Assembly: GCA_026414545.1 (NCBI GenBank) | Contig: JAOAIU010000054.1 | Span: 1 to 64,000 of the forward strand | DNA: 64,000 nt | Source of the DNA: Candidatus Saccharicenans sp. | Lineage (GTDB): Bacteria; Acidobacteriota; Aminicenantia; Aminicenantales; Saccharicenantaceae | Reading direction: 5' to 3' | Part shown: positions 46,342 through 55,862 of the stretch, one piece after another | Position numbering within the stretch: the stretch's first letter is position 1 | How the letters are laid out: each line of letters opens with the position of its first letter | Made by a program: the position numbers and the translations under genes | The notes under the pieces: generated by a model | Databases searched by the model: none | What the model saw: only the letters and a program-made list of their open reading frames with translations | What the model was told of the DNA's origin: nothing

Positions 46342-46400
46342 TAGCCTGGCCGAGAAGGAGAATTAGTAAGGTCGGAGTCAGGCCGAACGGAGAAGAGGGC

Positions 46401-46429
46401 TTGACTGATTTCCTTTAAAACTGTTTAAT
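46401..46429 (+). promoter_or_regulatory. Promoter of the potassium uptake genes
   Basis: TTGACT (46401-46406), 17 bases, TTTAAT (46424-46429); five of six matches in each. Start of transcription near 46436, with AAGAGG then the GTG of the first gene. Confidence 0.68.
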
Positions 46430-46451
46430 TAATGACTAATAAGAGGGCAAG

Positions 46452-47795
46452 GTGAATAATTTCAAGAAAACGCTGGTGCACCCGCCCCGGTTGTTAGCCC
46501 TGAGCTTCCTGGTGGCCATCATCGCCGGGACCATCATTCTTTCCCTGCCTTATTCCACCAGGGGTGGCCGGATTGCCCTGATTGATGCCCTTTTTACCTC
46601 CACTTCGGCCATCTGCGTCACCGGGTTGATCGTGGTGGATACCCCAAATTTTTTCAGCCCCTTCGGGCTGGGTGTGATACTGACCCTGATCCAGCTTGGC
46701 GGGTTGGGCATCATGACCTTTTCCAGTTTTATCCTGATAACCGCCGGCCGGCGGGTCAGCCTGTCTGACAAGCTGGTGGTCGAGGGTTCTTTCCGGCCGG
46801 CAGCCATTTCCGATTTCCGGGCCTTGCTCAGGGATGTTTTCCTGTTCACCTTCAGTTTTGAACTGCTGGGAGCCGCGGCCCTAATAATGAAATTCTCGGA
46901 GTTGGGTTCTTTTTCCCGGGCCCTGGCTCTTTCGGTTTTTCATTCTGTCTCTGCCTTTTGCAATGCCGGTTTTTCTCTTTTTTCAGATAATCTTATGGGC
47001 TACCGTGGCGATGTCCTGGTCAACCTGACCATCATCCTTCTGATAATTTTCGGGGGTCTGGGTTTCTTTGTCTTGCAGGAAATCAAGCTTGCCCTTAAAA
47101 ACAGCTTCAGAAAAGAAAGGGTCAGGTTCTCGCTCCATACCAAGTTTGTGGTGGCCATTACCCTGGCAATCATATTGAGCGGAGCCGTCCTTCTCTTTCT
47201 AATGGAATTTGGCCGCGGTTTTTCCGGCTGGCCTCTTAAGGAGAAAATCCTGGCCTCGGTTTTTCACGTGGTTTCAGCCCGGACGGCGGGGTTCAACACG
47301 GTCGACCTCAGCAGCCTGACTGTGGCTTCTTTGCTGCTTCTTATTCTTATCATGTTTATTGGCGCCTCGCCCGGTTCAACCGGAGGCGGCGTTAAGACTA
47401 CCACCTTTGGGATTATCTTTGCCTTTCTGCGTTCCCGGATCCATGGTCATGAAGTACCGCAGATTTTCTCCAGGGCGATTAAAAGCGAAGATATCATTAA
47501 GGCCTATACCCTGATTTCGCTGGCCATGGCCCTGGTTTTCGCCTCGACCATGTCCCTGCTCATTGTTCAACCCCAGCTGGCCCTGAAAGAGGCTCTGTTT
47601 GAGGTGGTCTCCGCTTTTGGCACAGTCGGCCTGTCCCTGGGCATAACTCCGAACCTTCATCCGCTAAACAAGCTGATTCTGGTTATAACCATGTATCTTG
47701 GCCGAATAGGCCCCCTGACCATGCTCTATGCTTTCAGCCGAGTCAAGCCGGCCGGTCATTACCAGTTTATTGAAGAAAGCATCATGGTGGGTTAA
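46452..47795 (+). CDS. ktrB: Potassium uptake channel subunit, TrkH/KtrB family
   Basis: 447 aa, four repeats of membrane-pore-membrane. Pore loops appear around TSTSAICVTGLIVVDT, SVSAFCNAGFSLFSDN, SARTAGFNTVDLSS and VVSAFGTVGLSLGI; each carries the filter glycine. The length and single-RCK partner indicate KtrB rather than the longer TrkH. GTG start with AAGAGG upstream. It forms a unit with the RCK gene that follows after 39 bases. Confidence 0.92.
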   Translation: MNNFKKTLVHPPRLLALSFLVAIIAGTIILSLPYSTRGGRIALIDALFTSTSAICVTGLIVVDTPNFFSPFGLGVILTLIQLGGLGIMTFSSFILITAGRRVSLSDKLVVEGSFRPAAISDFRALLRDVFLFTFSFELLGAAALIMKFSELGSFSRALALSVFHSVSAFCNAGFSLFSDNLMGYRGDVLVNLTIILLIIFGGLGFFVLQEIKLALKNSFRKERVRFSLHTKFVVAITLAIILSGAVLLFLMEFGRGFSGWPLKEKILASVFHVVSARTAGFNTVDLSSLTVASLLLLILIMFIGASPGSTGGGVKTTTFGIIFAFLRSRIHGHEVPQIFSRAIKSEDIIKAYTLISLAMALVFASTMSLLIVQPQLALKEALFEVVSAFGTVGLSLGITPNLHPLNKLILVITMYLGRIGPLTMLYAFSRVKPAGHYQFIEESIMVG

Positions 47796-47834
47796 AATAC
47801 CGGGTGGAACGGGCTTTAATCCAGGAGAATCGCC

Positions 47835-48491
47835 ATGAGATTTGCCGTTATCGGTCTCGGAAGCTTTGGCAGTTATCTGGCCAGGACCCTGTATGAGAAA
47901 GGCCACGAAGTCCTGGTCATAGATAAAGATAAAGATAAGGTTGAGGAAGCCAAGGATTTTTCCAGCCAGGCTGTCTGGATGGATTCGGCCGATAAAGAAA
48001 GCCTTCAGGCTCTCGGTGTTCAGGACATGGACGTAGCGGTGGTCAGCCTCGGTCCGGAGATGGAACCCTCTATTCTCACGGTGCTATATCTTCATGAACT
48101 GGGCGTCAAGCGCATCCTGGCCAAGGCCCTGAGCCCGGACCATGGAAAAATACTGGAAGCCATCGGGGCCACCGAAGTTATCTATCCGGAAAGGGACATG
48201 GCCGTGAGGCTGGCCCAACGCCTTAGTTCCAGAAATGTCCTGGAATATCTGCCCCTGGCGGAGAACATCAGCATACAGGAAATTGTTCCGCCAGAAGCCT
48301 TTATCGGCAAAAAACTGCGGGACCTGGATTTGACTAACCGTTACCGGGTTCAGGTCATAGCCGTCCGACAGCTGGTACCGGACCGGCTGATTTTCATCCC
48401 CGGCGCGGATTTTGTGATCAAGGATAGCGATGTCCTGGTGGTGATGGGCGAGGAAGAAAACATCGCCGACCTATGTGCCTGCAAGAAGTAA
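47835..48491 (+). CDS. ktrA: Potassium uptake regulator, KtrA (RCK) type
   Basis: 218 aa. RCK_N Rossmann domain with FAVIGLGSFGSYLARTL (GxGxxG) and DMDVAVVSLG, then the RCK_C/TrkA_C domain (~135-218). The ring it forms gates KtrB in response to nucleotides or c-di-AMP. Its last 21 bases overlap the convergent helicase gene. Confidence 0.94.
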   Translation: MRFAVIGLGSFGSYLARTLYEKGHEVLVIDKDKDKVEEAKDFSSQAVWMDSADKESLQALGVQDMDVAVVSLGPEMEPSILTVLYLHELGVKRILAKALSPDHGKILEAIGATEVIYPERDMAVRLAQRLSSRNVLEYLPLAENISIQEIVPPEAFIGKKLRDLDLTNRYRVQVIAVRQLVPDRLIFIPGADFVIKDSDVLVVMGEEENIADLCACKK

Positions 48492-50831
48492 TTTCTGCAG
48501 GATTTCCCGGGCCACCTGCTTGGCTTTTTCCCCGCTTTCCCTGACCGGCCCCACACAGGATGGACATCCCTCTTCACAGGGGCAGGCTTCAATCGTTCCC
48601 AGGCAAGCTTGGAGCAGGCTGGCCTTAAGTTCGAACAGGGCCGGGCTCAGCCCGATTCCCCCGGGAAAATTGTCGTAGAGAAACAGGTTGGGCGAGAAGT
48701 CCGGACTGAGGAAGACCCTGTTTCTTTCATCCTGCGGCAGGCGATGTCGGGGAAGCTCCCGCGGCGGCAGCGACTGCCCGGAAAAGTTGTCACCGATGGC
48801 CACGCCCAGGTCATGTAGGTCGCACATCAGGAACAAGGGGGCCACGTGATGAAGAAGATAGGACAGTCCAAACAGGCCATTGGTCCGTTGTTCGGGCGTG
48901 AAGGGCAGAGTCTGGTAGATCTCAGCCGGGATGGTCAGCCAGAAACTGGTGGTATTCATCTCGTTCTGCGGGAGCTGGAGTTCGCCGGCCCCGACGTTTT
49001 CCATGGTGTGGAACTTGATTTTCTTAAAGCCCACCACCTGGGTGGCCACGTGGACCTCCCCGTGGGAGACCCGGCCCTGGGGAATGTCCTTGCGGTCAAA
49101 CACATCGAGGATTTTAACGTTGGTATAATCTATGGCATCGGTAAAATAATCGACATCGGTCTTCTTAACATAAGCCTTGCGCTGCTCGTAATCGAATTCT
49201 TCCACGAAATACTGTTCGCCCTCGCAGATATAAATAGCCTTAGGATGAAGGGTGGTCAGCGCCGAGGAAAAATCCACCTCGGCAATCACCCGGGGTTTCT
49301 CAGTGATATCCACCACCACAAAGTTGTCGGAACTGATGCTGCGCAGGGAGATGGCGTCGGCCGGGTAAGCTTCTGAAGTCCAGAACCACTTGTTCTGGGC
49401 ATGGTGGAGCATCTCTTCCTCTTCCAGCAGTTTCAATATTTCACCTATTTCCACCGTGCCGAATTTCTCACCGTCTTCGAAAGGCAGCTCAAAGGCGGCG
49501 CACTGGATATGGCTGACCAGAATGGACAGGTTGTCGGGGTTGATCAGAGCCATTTCCGGCGGGCTGGAGAAGAAATAGTCGGGGTGATTGACGATAAACT
49601 GGTCCAGAGGAGACGATGAGGCCACCAGGACGGCGGCCGACTTGCCGGTCTTGCGCCCGGCTCGCCCGGCTCTCTGCCAGGTGCTGGCGATGGTCCCCGG
49701 GTAGCCGGCCAGTACGGCCACATCCAGGGTGCCGATGTCTATTCCCAGCTCCAGAGCATTGGTCGAAACCACGCCGAGTATTTTCCCTTCTCTCAATCCT
49801 TTTTCTATCTCCCGGCGCCTGGTCGGCAGGTAGCCGCCGCGGTAGCCGCGGATCAGTCCTTCGTCCTTAAGGCCCTTTTCAATGTCGGTTTTCAGGTAGG
49901 TGACCAGGACTTCGGTCAGCAGCCGGCTCTGGGCGAAGACGATGGTCTGAAGCCTCTGGTTGAGAAAGATGGTGGCGATTCTTCGAGCTTCATTGATGTA
50001 GGACCTCCTGATGCCCAGATGAGGGTTGACCACCGGCGGCGTGTAGAAAACAAAATATTTCTCCCCGGACGGGGCCCCGTTCTGGTCGATGAGTTCCACC
50101 GGTTCCTCGATCATTTTCTGAGCCATGTCCTTCGGGTTGGCGATGGTGGCCGTCGACAGGATGAACTGCGGCCTGGCCCCGTAGAAGCTGGCGATTCGCT
50201 TCAGGCGCCTGATGACGTTGGCCACATGGCTGCCGAATACCCCTCGGTAGTTATGCAGCTCGTCAATGATGATGTATTTCAGGTTTTCGAACAGCTTGAT
50301 CCACTTGGTGTGGTGGGGCAGGATGCCGGAATGCAGCATGTCAGGATTGGTGATGATGATGTGCCCCTGGCTGCGGATGGCCCGGCGAGCATCCTGCGGG
50401 GTGTCGCCGTCGTAAGTGAATATTTTTACTTCCTCGCCCACCAGCTCGATGGTTTCATCCAGCTCGGCCCTCTGGTCTTGACTCAGGGCTTTGGTCGGGA
50501 AGAGATAAATGGCCCGGCTGGAAGGGTTACGGAGAATGCAGTCCAGCACCGGCAGGTTGTAGCAGAGAGTTTTACCTGAGGCGGTCGGGGTCACCACCAC
50601 CACGTTCTTTCCTTCCCTGACTTTTTGCCAGGCTTCGCTCTGATGGGAATAGAGCGAGGTGAAGCCTTTCTTCTTCAGGGCCTCTACCAGGCGCGGATGG
50701 ACGTCGGGGGGATAATCGCTGAAGCTGCCGGCACGCGGCGGCAGGTACTTTATTGTGGTTATGGAGCCGTGGGGAGCGGCCATATCCCGCAGGACATTGA
50801 TAGCCTGAAGCAGGCGGTCCTCTTTGTTCAT
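48471..50831 (-). CDS. mrfA: MrfA/YprA-type DExH helicase with zinc-binding C-terminus
   Basis: 786 aa. Superfamily 2 motifs: VTPTASGKTLCYNLP (Walker A, near 84), TKALSQDQ, IIDELHNYRGVFGSHVANV (DExH near 189), STATIANP, and GTIASTWQRAGRAGR. The C-terminal DUF1998 domain has the cysteine set CPCEEGCPSC. In B. subtilis MrfA works with MrfB in UvrA-independent repair of mitomycin damage. No mrfB-like exonuclease is beside it; instead it is divergent from uvrA. The ATG lies 17 bases after the -10 and has no SD. Confidence 0.9.
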   Translation of the reverse strand: MNKEDRLLQAINVLRDMAAPHGSITTIKYLPPRAGSFSDYPPDVHPRLVEALKKKGFTSLYSHQSEAWQKVREGKNVVVVTPTASGKTLCYNLPVLDCILRNPSSRAIYLFPTKALSQDQRAELDETIELVGEEVKIFTYDGDTPQDARRAIRSQGHIIITNPDMLHSGILPHHTKWIKLFENLKYIIIDELHNYRGVFGSHVANVIRRLKRIASFYGARPQFILSTATIANPKDMAQKMIEEPVELIDQNGAPSGEKYFVFYTPPVVNPHLGIRRSYINEARRIATIFLNQRLQTIVFAQSRLLTEVLVTYLKTDIEKGLKDEGLIRGYRGGYLPTRRREIEKGLREGKILGVVSTNALELGIDIGTLDVAVLAGYPGTIASTWQRAGRAGRKTGKSAAVLVASSSPLDQFIVNHPDYFFSSPPEMALINPDNLSILVSHIQCAAFELPFEDGEKFGTVEIGEILKLLEEEEMLHHAQNKWFWTSEAYPADAISLRSISSDNFVVVDITEKPRVIAEVDFSSALTTLHPKAIYICEGEQYFVEEFDYEQRKAYVKKTDVDYFTDAIDYTNVKILDVFDRKDIPQGRVSHGEVHVATQVVGFKKIKFHTMENVGAGELQLPQNEMNTTSFWLTIPAEIYQTLPFTPEQRTNGLFGLSYLLHHVAPLFLMCDLHDLGVAIGDNFSGQSLPPRELPRHRLPQDERNRVFLSPDFSPNLFLYDNFPGGIGLSPALFELKASLLQACLGTIEACPCEEGCPSCVGPVRESGEKAKQVAREILQKLLLAGT

Positions 50832-50848
50832 GGCGGTTAATCGTTGCT

Positions 50849-50876
50849 ATTATAAAATAAAGGGCAGGATTATCAA
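50849..50876 (-). promoter_or_regulatory. Promoter of the helicase gene
   Basis: Minus-strand TTGATA (50871-50876), 16 bases, TATAAT (50849-50854); eleven of twelve matches. Leader of ~10 bases without SD. Confidence 0.72.
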
Positions 50877-50893
50877 ACCCGTTTCTCCAGGCC

Positions 50894-50909
50894 TCGGAAA
50901 TCATTCCGA
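50894..50909. promoter_or_regulatory. Palindrome in the helicase-uvrA gap, possible operator
   Basis: TCGGAA-ATCA-TTCCGA is a perfect 6-4-6 palindrome, just where the -35 of uvrA should be. The likely uvrA -10 is TAAAAT at 50916-50921, only six bases before the ATG. A damage-response repressor site is possible; the motif is not one of the LexA boxes I know. Confidence 0.4.
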
Positions 50910-50927
50910 AAGTGCTAAAATATAGCC

Positions 50928-53453
50928 ATGCTTCAGGAAATCAGGGTGCGCAAGGCGGCCCAGCACAACCTAAAGAAAATTGATGTGGACCTGCCCAGGA
51001 ACCGGCTGGTTATCATCACCGGACCCAGCGGTTCGGGCAAGTCTTCCCTGGCCTTTGACACCCTGTTTGCCGAGGGACAGCGCAGATACATAGAGTGTCT
51101 TTCAGCATACGCCCGGCAGTTTATCGAGCAACTGGAAAAGCCGGAAGTGGAGTCCATCGAGGGCCTGTCCCCGGCCATCTCGGTGGACCAGAAAACCATT
51201 TCTTTCAACCCCAGGTCGACCGTTGGCACCATAACTGAAATTTATGACCTGCTGCGCCTCCTCTATGCCCGGCTGGGAACAATTTACTGTCCCGACTGCC
51301 GGGTACCGGTTGTGGCCAGGAGCCAGGAGCAGATTCTGGACCTGATAGGTTCCAGGTTCTCCGGGCAAAACATCATGATTCTGGCCCCGGTGGTCCGCGG
51401 CCGGAAGGGGGAGTACCAGCAGCTGCTGGAGAGATTCCGGAAAAAGGGTTTCCTGAAAGCCCGGGTTGACGGCTGGATGCGCGACCTGGAAGAAAAAATT
51501 CGCCTCGATAAGAACAGGAAACATAATATCGAAATCCTGGTGGATGAATTGAAACTGGAAACCAGGAATGAGCGTCGCTTTCAGGAAGCGGTGGAGAAAA
51601 GTTTGGAAATGTCGGAAGGGGGCGTGCTGGTGCTGGAGGTCTCTGGCCAGGAATCTTATTTTTCGAGGAAACTGGCCTGCCCCTCCTGCGGTCGCAGTTT
51701 TCAACCGCTGGAGCCAAGAAATTTTTCTTTCAATAGCCCCTACGGGGCCTGCGCCCGGTGCCACGGTCTGGGCTACCTCACGGCTCTCAATGAGTGGGGC
51801 GAAGTCGAATTGACAGGCGACTTATGCCCGGAATGCGGGGGACAGAGACTGAAAAGAGAAAGCCTCTGGGTCAAAATCGACGGCCTCAGCATCCATGAAC
51901 TGGCCACATTCGACGTGGAACGCTTGCTGAAAAAGATAGAAAGTCTGAGTTTTCCGGGTCAGGTTCAGGCTGTGGCTGAAAAAATATTAAAGGAAGTAAA
52001 AGACCGATTGCTGGTGATGAGAGAACTCGGTCTATCCTACCTGGACCTCAACCGGCCCGGCTCCTCGCTTTCGGGCGGTGAAGCCCAGAGAATCAGACTG
52101 GCCGCCCAGGTCGGTTCCCGGCTGCGGGGCATTCTCTATGTGCTGGATGAGCCGACCATCGGCCTTCACCAGCGAGATAACGGCCAGCTGATCAGGCTGC
52201 TCCGTCAGCTGCGGGATGCCGGGAATTCCATAGTTGTGGTAGAACACGACGAACAGACCATTCGTTCTGCGGATTACCTGATTGACCTGGGTCCAGGGGC
52301 CGGTGAGAATGGCGGAAGGGTGGTGGCCTCCGGTCCACTTCAAAAGATTCTGGATTCGAGCGAGTCACTGACGGCTCAGTATCTGCGCGGGGAAAAATCG
52401 GTGCCCGTGCCGACCTCGCGCCGGACTCCCTCGGGCTGGCTTACCGTCCGGGGGGCGGCCGAGCACAACCTGAAAAATATTGATGTCAGTTTTCCCCTGG
52501 GGGTGATGACGGCCGTAACCGGGGTGTCGGGGTCCGGCAAGAGCAGTCTGGTTTATGACGTCCTTTACAAGTCGCTGTTGAAAAAGTTATACCGGGCCAA
52601 GGTCCAGCCCGGGAAACACAGGACAATCGAAGGGCTGGAGAATATTGATAAAGTGATCTCGGTTGACCAGAAACCCATTGGCCGGACGCCCCGGTCCAAC
52701 CCGGCTACCTATACCGGGATTTTCGGACAGCTGCGGCAGCTGTTTTCCCTGACCCCGGAAGCTCGCCGTAAGGGATACCGCCCTGGACGTTTCAGCTTTA
52801 ACGTCCACGGCGGACGGTGCGAGGATTGTCAAGGAGCGGGGGTAAAAAAGGTGGAAATGCATTTTCTGCCAGACGTTTATGTTACCTGCGACCGCTGCCA
52901 TGGGCGGCGATACAACAAAGAGACGCTGGCCGTAACCTACCGCGGGAAAAATATTGCCGATTTTCTGGATATGACCGTGGATGAAGCATTCGACCTGCTT
53001 CGGGCCCACCCTTCCCTCAAGCGCAAGCTGGAACTCCTGAAGCAGGTGGGGCTCGGCTATCTCCGGCTGGGTCAGCCAGCTCCTCAACTCTCGGGAGGAG
53101 AAGCTCAGAGAATCAAGCTCACCCGGGAGCTAAGCCGTCGTGATACTGGAAGAACGCTCTACCTTCTGGATGAACCAACTACCGGGCTCCATTTTGACGA
53201 TGTCAGTAAATTGCTGAAAGTACTGGAACGACTGGTGGAGATGGGCAACTCGGTGGTTATCATCGAGCATAACCTTGAAGTCATCAAGTATTGCGATTAC
53301 ATTATTGACCTTGGACCTGAGGGCGGAGAAGCCGGAGGAGAGGTGGTGGCTACCGGGCGGCCAGAAGAAGTGGCCCTGGTGGATAATTCTCACACCGGCC
53401 GGTATCTCCGCCAGGTTCTCTTTTCGGGTGTACACACCGGGCTGAGAGGATAG
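50928..53453 (+). CDS. uvrA: Excinuclease UvrA lacking the insertion domain
   Basis: 841 aa; typical UvrA is ~940. First ATPase half: GPSGSGKSSLAFDT (32-45), the UvrB-binding domain (VVRGRKGEYQQLLERFRKKG), zinc motif CPSCGRSFQ...CARCHGLG, signature LSGGEAQRIRLAAQ. Second half: GVSGSGKSSL (~530), zinc motif CEDCQGAG...CDRCHGRR, LSGGEAQRIKLTRE. Between CARCHGLG (~275-282) and CPECGGQRLKRE (~300) there are only about 17 residues where E. coli UvrA has well over 100, so the insertion domain is absent. It should still bind damage with UvrB. Six bases separate the -10 from the ATG, so it may be leaderless. Confidence 0.94.
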   Translation: MLQEIRVRKAAQHNLKKIDVDLPRNRLVIITGPSGSGKSSLAFDTLFAEGQRRYIECLSAYARQFIEQLEKPEVESIEGLSPAISVDQKTISFNPRSTVGTITEIYDLLRLLYARLGTIYCPDCRVPVVARSQEQILDLIGSRFSGQNIMILAPVVRGRKGEYQQLLERFRKKGFLKARVDGWMRDLEEKIRLDKNRKHNIEILVDELKLETRNERRFQEAVEKSLEMSEGGVLVLEVSGQESYFSRKLACPSCGRSFQPLEPRNFSFNSPYGACARCHGLGYLTALNEWGEVELTGDLCPECGGQRLKRESLWVKIDGLSIHELATFDVERLLKKIESLSFPGQVQAVAEKILKEVKDRLLVMRELGLSYLDLNRPGSSLSGGEAQRIRLAAQVGSRLRGILYVLDEPTIGLHQRDNGQLIRLLRQLRDAGNSIVVVEHDEQTIRSADYLIDLGPGAGENGGRVVASGPLQKILDSSESLTAQYLRGEKSVPVPTSRRTPSGWLTVRGAAEHNLKNIDVSFPLGVMTAVTGVSGSGKSSLVYDVLYKSLLKKLYRAKVQPGKHRTIEGLENIDKVISVDQKPIGRTPRSNPATYTGIFGQLRQLFSLTPEARRKGYRPGRFSFNVHGGRCEDCQGAGVKKVEMHFLPDVYVTCDRCHGRRYNKETLAVTYRGKNIADFLDMTVDEAFDLLRAHPSLKRKLELLKQVGLGYLRLGQPAPQLSGGEAQRIKLTRELSRRDTGRTLYLLDEPTTGLHFDDVSKLLKVLERLVEMGNSVVIIEHNLEVIKYCDYIIDLGPEGGEAGGEVVATGRPEEVALVDNSHTGRYLRQVLFSGVHTGLRG

Positions 53454-53459
53454 CGCGAC

Positions 53460-54455
53460 ATGAGTTTCGGGGAAATCTGGGGTAATGAACAGGTCAAGCA
53501 GATTCTGAAACTTTCCCTGGGCAAGGGCAGGTTGCCAAATTCCCTGCTGTTCTTCGGGCCGGCCGGCACTGGCAAGCTGAAAATGGCTCTGACCGTGGCC
53601 AAGGCCCTAAACTGTCTGGAGAAGACGGATGATTCGTGCGACCGCTGTGATTCCTGCTGGCGAATAGAGCGAGGTCAGCACCCCAACGTCCGGGTTATCG
53701 CCAGGGAAAAGAGCCGCGAGCAGATTGTTAAAGAGCAGATCGAAGAAGTAAACTACCTGGCCACTCTCAGACCCTGGGCCCGGGGACGCCTGGTGTTCAT
53801 CATCGACGAGGCCGAGAGGATGAACGAAACCGTGGCCAATTCACTTCTGAAAACGCTGGAAGAGCCACGTGCTTTTGCCTATTTTATACTGGTCACTGAG
53901 GACCTGCAGCTCATTCTGCCGACCATCCGTTCCCGCTGTCAGGTTCTCAGATTCAATCCCTTGAGCCAGGAAGAGGTGGAAAGGGCTCTGGTTGAGCGCG
54001 GCCTCTCGGCCGAGAGGGCCAGGCTTCTGGCCCAGACTTCTGAGGGCAACCTGGAGGCTGTGCTGGAAACAGACTGGGACGAGTTTCTGGCGGGGCGCAA
54101 CCAGGCCTGGTTGCTCTTCAAGCAGCTCCTGGAAGCGGGCGAGTCCGAGGATTTCCTCAGTCTGGTGGCCGGAAGGGCCAGGAAGGACGCCCTGTCCGGC
54201 TTCAGGGAGACTCTGAAGTTTTTCTCTGTCTTTTTTCGGGATCTGCTGGTGGTTCAAGCCGGCCGGCGCGAACTGTTGCTCAACCCCGACCTCGGAACGG
54301 AACTGGAAAAATTATCAAGTTTGCTCTCCGGGGAAAAAGCTGGCCTGGCCGTGCGGCAGGTGGAGGATTACCTCGGGCGCTTAAAGAAGAACCCGAATTT
54401 AGCTATAATGGGAAGTGAACTGACCATTTTCTTTAGAGAGATCAGAAATGACTGA
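53460..54455 (+). CDS. holB: DNA polymerase III delta-prime subunit
   Basis: 331 aa. Clamp-loader subunit. AAA+ fold with GPAGTGKLKMALTVAKALNC, where the usual Thr/Ser of the P-loop is Leu as in non-hydrolysing delta-prime; zinc module CDRCDSCWR; IIDEAERMNETVANSLLKTLEEP; and sensor-type TIRSRCQVLRFNPL, which are all conserved. It starts six bases after the uvrA stop. Confidence 0.92.
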   Translation: MSFGEIWGNEQVKQILKLSLGKGRLPNSLLFFGPAGTGKLKMALTVAKALNCLEKTDDSCDRCDSCWRIERGQHPNVRVIAREKSREQIVKEQIEEVNYLATLRPWARGRLVFIIDEAERMNETVANSLLKTLEEPRAFAYFILVTEDLQLILPTIRSRCQVLRFNPLSQEEVERALVERGLSAERARLLAQTSEGNLEAVLETDWDEFLAGRNQAWLLFKQLLEAGESEDFLSLVAGRARKDALSGFRETLKFFSVFFRDLLVVQAGRRELLLNPDLGTELEKLSSLLSGEKAGLAVRQVEDYLGRLKKNPNLAIMGSELTIFFREIRND

Positions 54456-55134
54456 AGCTGTGCTCTTGCTGTCGGAGTCCACCGGCAAGATAATCCGGGC
54501 CCTCCGGGGCGAGGAATCCCTGGAAGTGGGGGATTACTGCCTGGTGGAATCCGAGTACGGTGGCGACCTGGCCATGGTGATCGACCTGAACAGTGAGCTG
54601 GCCCATTGTCCCAAAGCCACCCGCCGGGCGGTCAAAATCATCAGGAAGGCTACTGAGGATGATATAAAAAAATTCAACTGGCTCAGGGACCGGGAAAAAA
54701 AGGCCTTTGAATTCTGCCTGAGCCGCATCAAAGCCCGCAACCTGCCGATGAAGCTGGTGGCGGTCCGTTATTTCTTCAACGAGAAGAAGGGCATCTTTTA
54801 TTACACGGCTGACGGCCGGATTGACTTCCGCCAGCTGGTCAAGGACCTGGCCAAGGAACTCAGAATGCGGATCGAGATGCGCCAGATAGGGGTCAGGGAT
54901 GAAGCCAAACTGGTGGGCGGGCTGGGGGTTTGCGGCCGCCCGCTGTGCTGTTTTTCCTTCATCAAGAACTTTGAGCCCATCACCATACAGAAGGCCAGGA
55001 AGCAGCAGATTGTGATCAACCCCACCAAGATCTCAGGCCTGTGCGGCCGGCTGATGTGCTGTCTGGCTTTTGAAGAAGAAAGTAAGGGGCGCCTTTATAT
55101 AGAAGAACTCGACACTGGTTTGATCGAAGATTAG
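54448..55134 (+). CDS. ricT: PSP1 domain protein, RicT/YaaT type
   Basis: 228 aa. Two conserved cysteine motifs, CGRPLCC (~162-168) and CGRLMCC (~197-203), and VAVRYFFNEKKGIFYYTADGRIDFRQLV in pieces. RicT joins RicA and RicF around Fe-S clusters and steers RNase Y in B. subtilis. It follows holB with an 8-base overlap, as in many Firmicute genomes. Confidence 0.92.
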   Translation: MTEAVLLLSESTGKIIRALRGEESLEVGDYCLVESEYGGDLAMVIDLNSELAHCPKATRRAVKIIRKATEDDIKKFNWLRDREKKAFEFCLSRIKARNLPMKLVAVRYFFNEKKGIFYYTADGRIDFRQLVKDLAKELRMRIEMRQIGVRDEAKLVGGLGVCGRPLCCFSFIKNFEPITIQKARKQQIVINPTKISGLCGRLMCCLAFEEESKGRLYIEELDTGLIED

Positions 55135-55148
55135 TCGCCTGCTCTCGC

Positions 55149-55796
55149 TTACTTAGCGGAAATCTTGAACTGCACCCGGCTGGAAACGGCGATCAGGGTG
55201 CCATCAGGGCCGAAAGCTTTGACCTGCCACGAGTACTTTTCACCGGGAAGCATCTTGGCCTTGACCTCATCGGGGAGGGTAATCCGGTTATCCTTGGTGG
55301 TGGCTTTCCACAGGACCTGACCGTTAAAAATGGAGATCTGGTATTCGATGTTATCACCCAGTTTTTTCCACTCGAACGAAGACGGTATCTGGCTCATGTC
55401 GATGACTGGAGAAATCAGGGTGATGGAAGAACCACGGACCGTTTCCTCATCGGTCAGGAAGAAGTTGGGAGCCGGGGCCTGGCCGCGGGGCAGAACGGCG
55501 AAAACTATGATCATAACCAGCAGAGCGGTGATTCCGGCGAAGGCCAGTTGCCTGACGGTCAGGAAAGAAGCCACTTCTCTCCTGATCCCGGCCAGGACCG
55601 AGGAGCGCACTTCTTCTTTTTCTTCCAGCAGGGACGGGTTGTTCTTGATGGTACGGATGATAACATCTCTTTCCTGGAGTTGCTCGAAGCAGGAAGAACA
55701 ATTAAAATAGTGTTCTTCGAATGCCTCTCTATCCCCTTCGCTAAGCTTGTTAAGCAGGTACCCATCAATCAGGTCTTCAAACTTGCATTTGCTCAT
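55149..55796 (-). CDS. Anti-sigma factor with zinc finger and one membrane helix
   Basis: 215 aa. The N-terminal ZAS motif is HYFNCSSC (H29, C33, C36), a membrane helix lies at ~82-100 (LAFAGITALLVMIIVFAVLP), and the outer domain (~115-215) is beta-rich. It lies 66 bases downstream of an ECF sigma gene on the same strand, so it probably holds that sigma inactive at the membrane until an outside signal. Confidence 0.85.
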   Translation of the reverse strand: MSKCKFEDLIDGYLLNKLSEGDREAFEEHYFNCSSCFEQLQERDVIIRTIKNNPSLLEEKEEVRSSVLAGIRREVASFLTVRQLAFAGITALLVMIIVFAVLPRGQAPAPNFFLTDEETVRGSSITLISPVIDMSQIPSSFEWKKLGDNIEYQISIFNGQVLWKATTKDNRITLPDEVKAKMLPGEKYSWQVKAFGPDGTLIAVSSRVQFKISAK

Positions 55797-55862
55797 GTTA
55801 ATCCGCCTTCCCTTTTCTTCACCCTTTTAGTCGCCGGAATCAGCCAAAAATGGAAAAAATTC

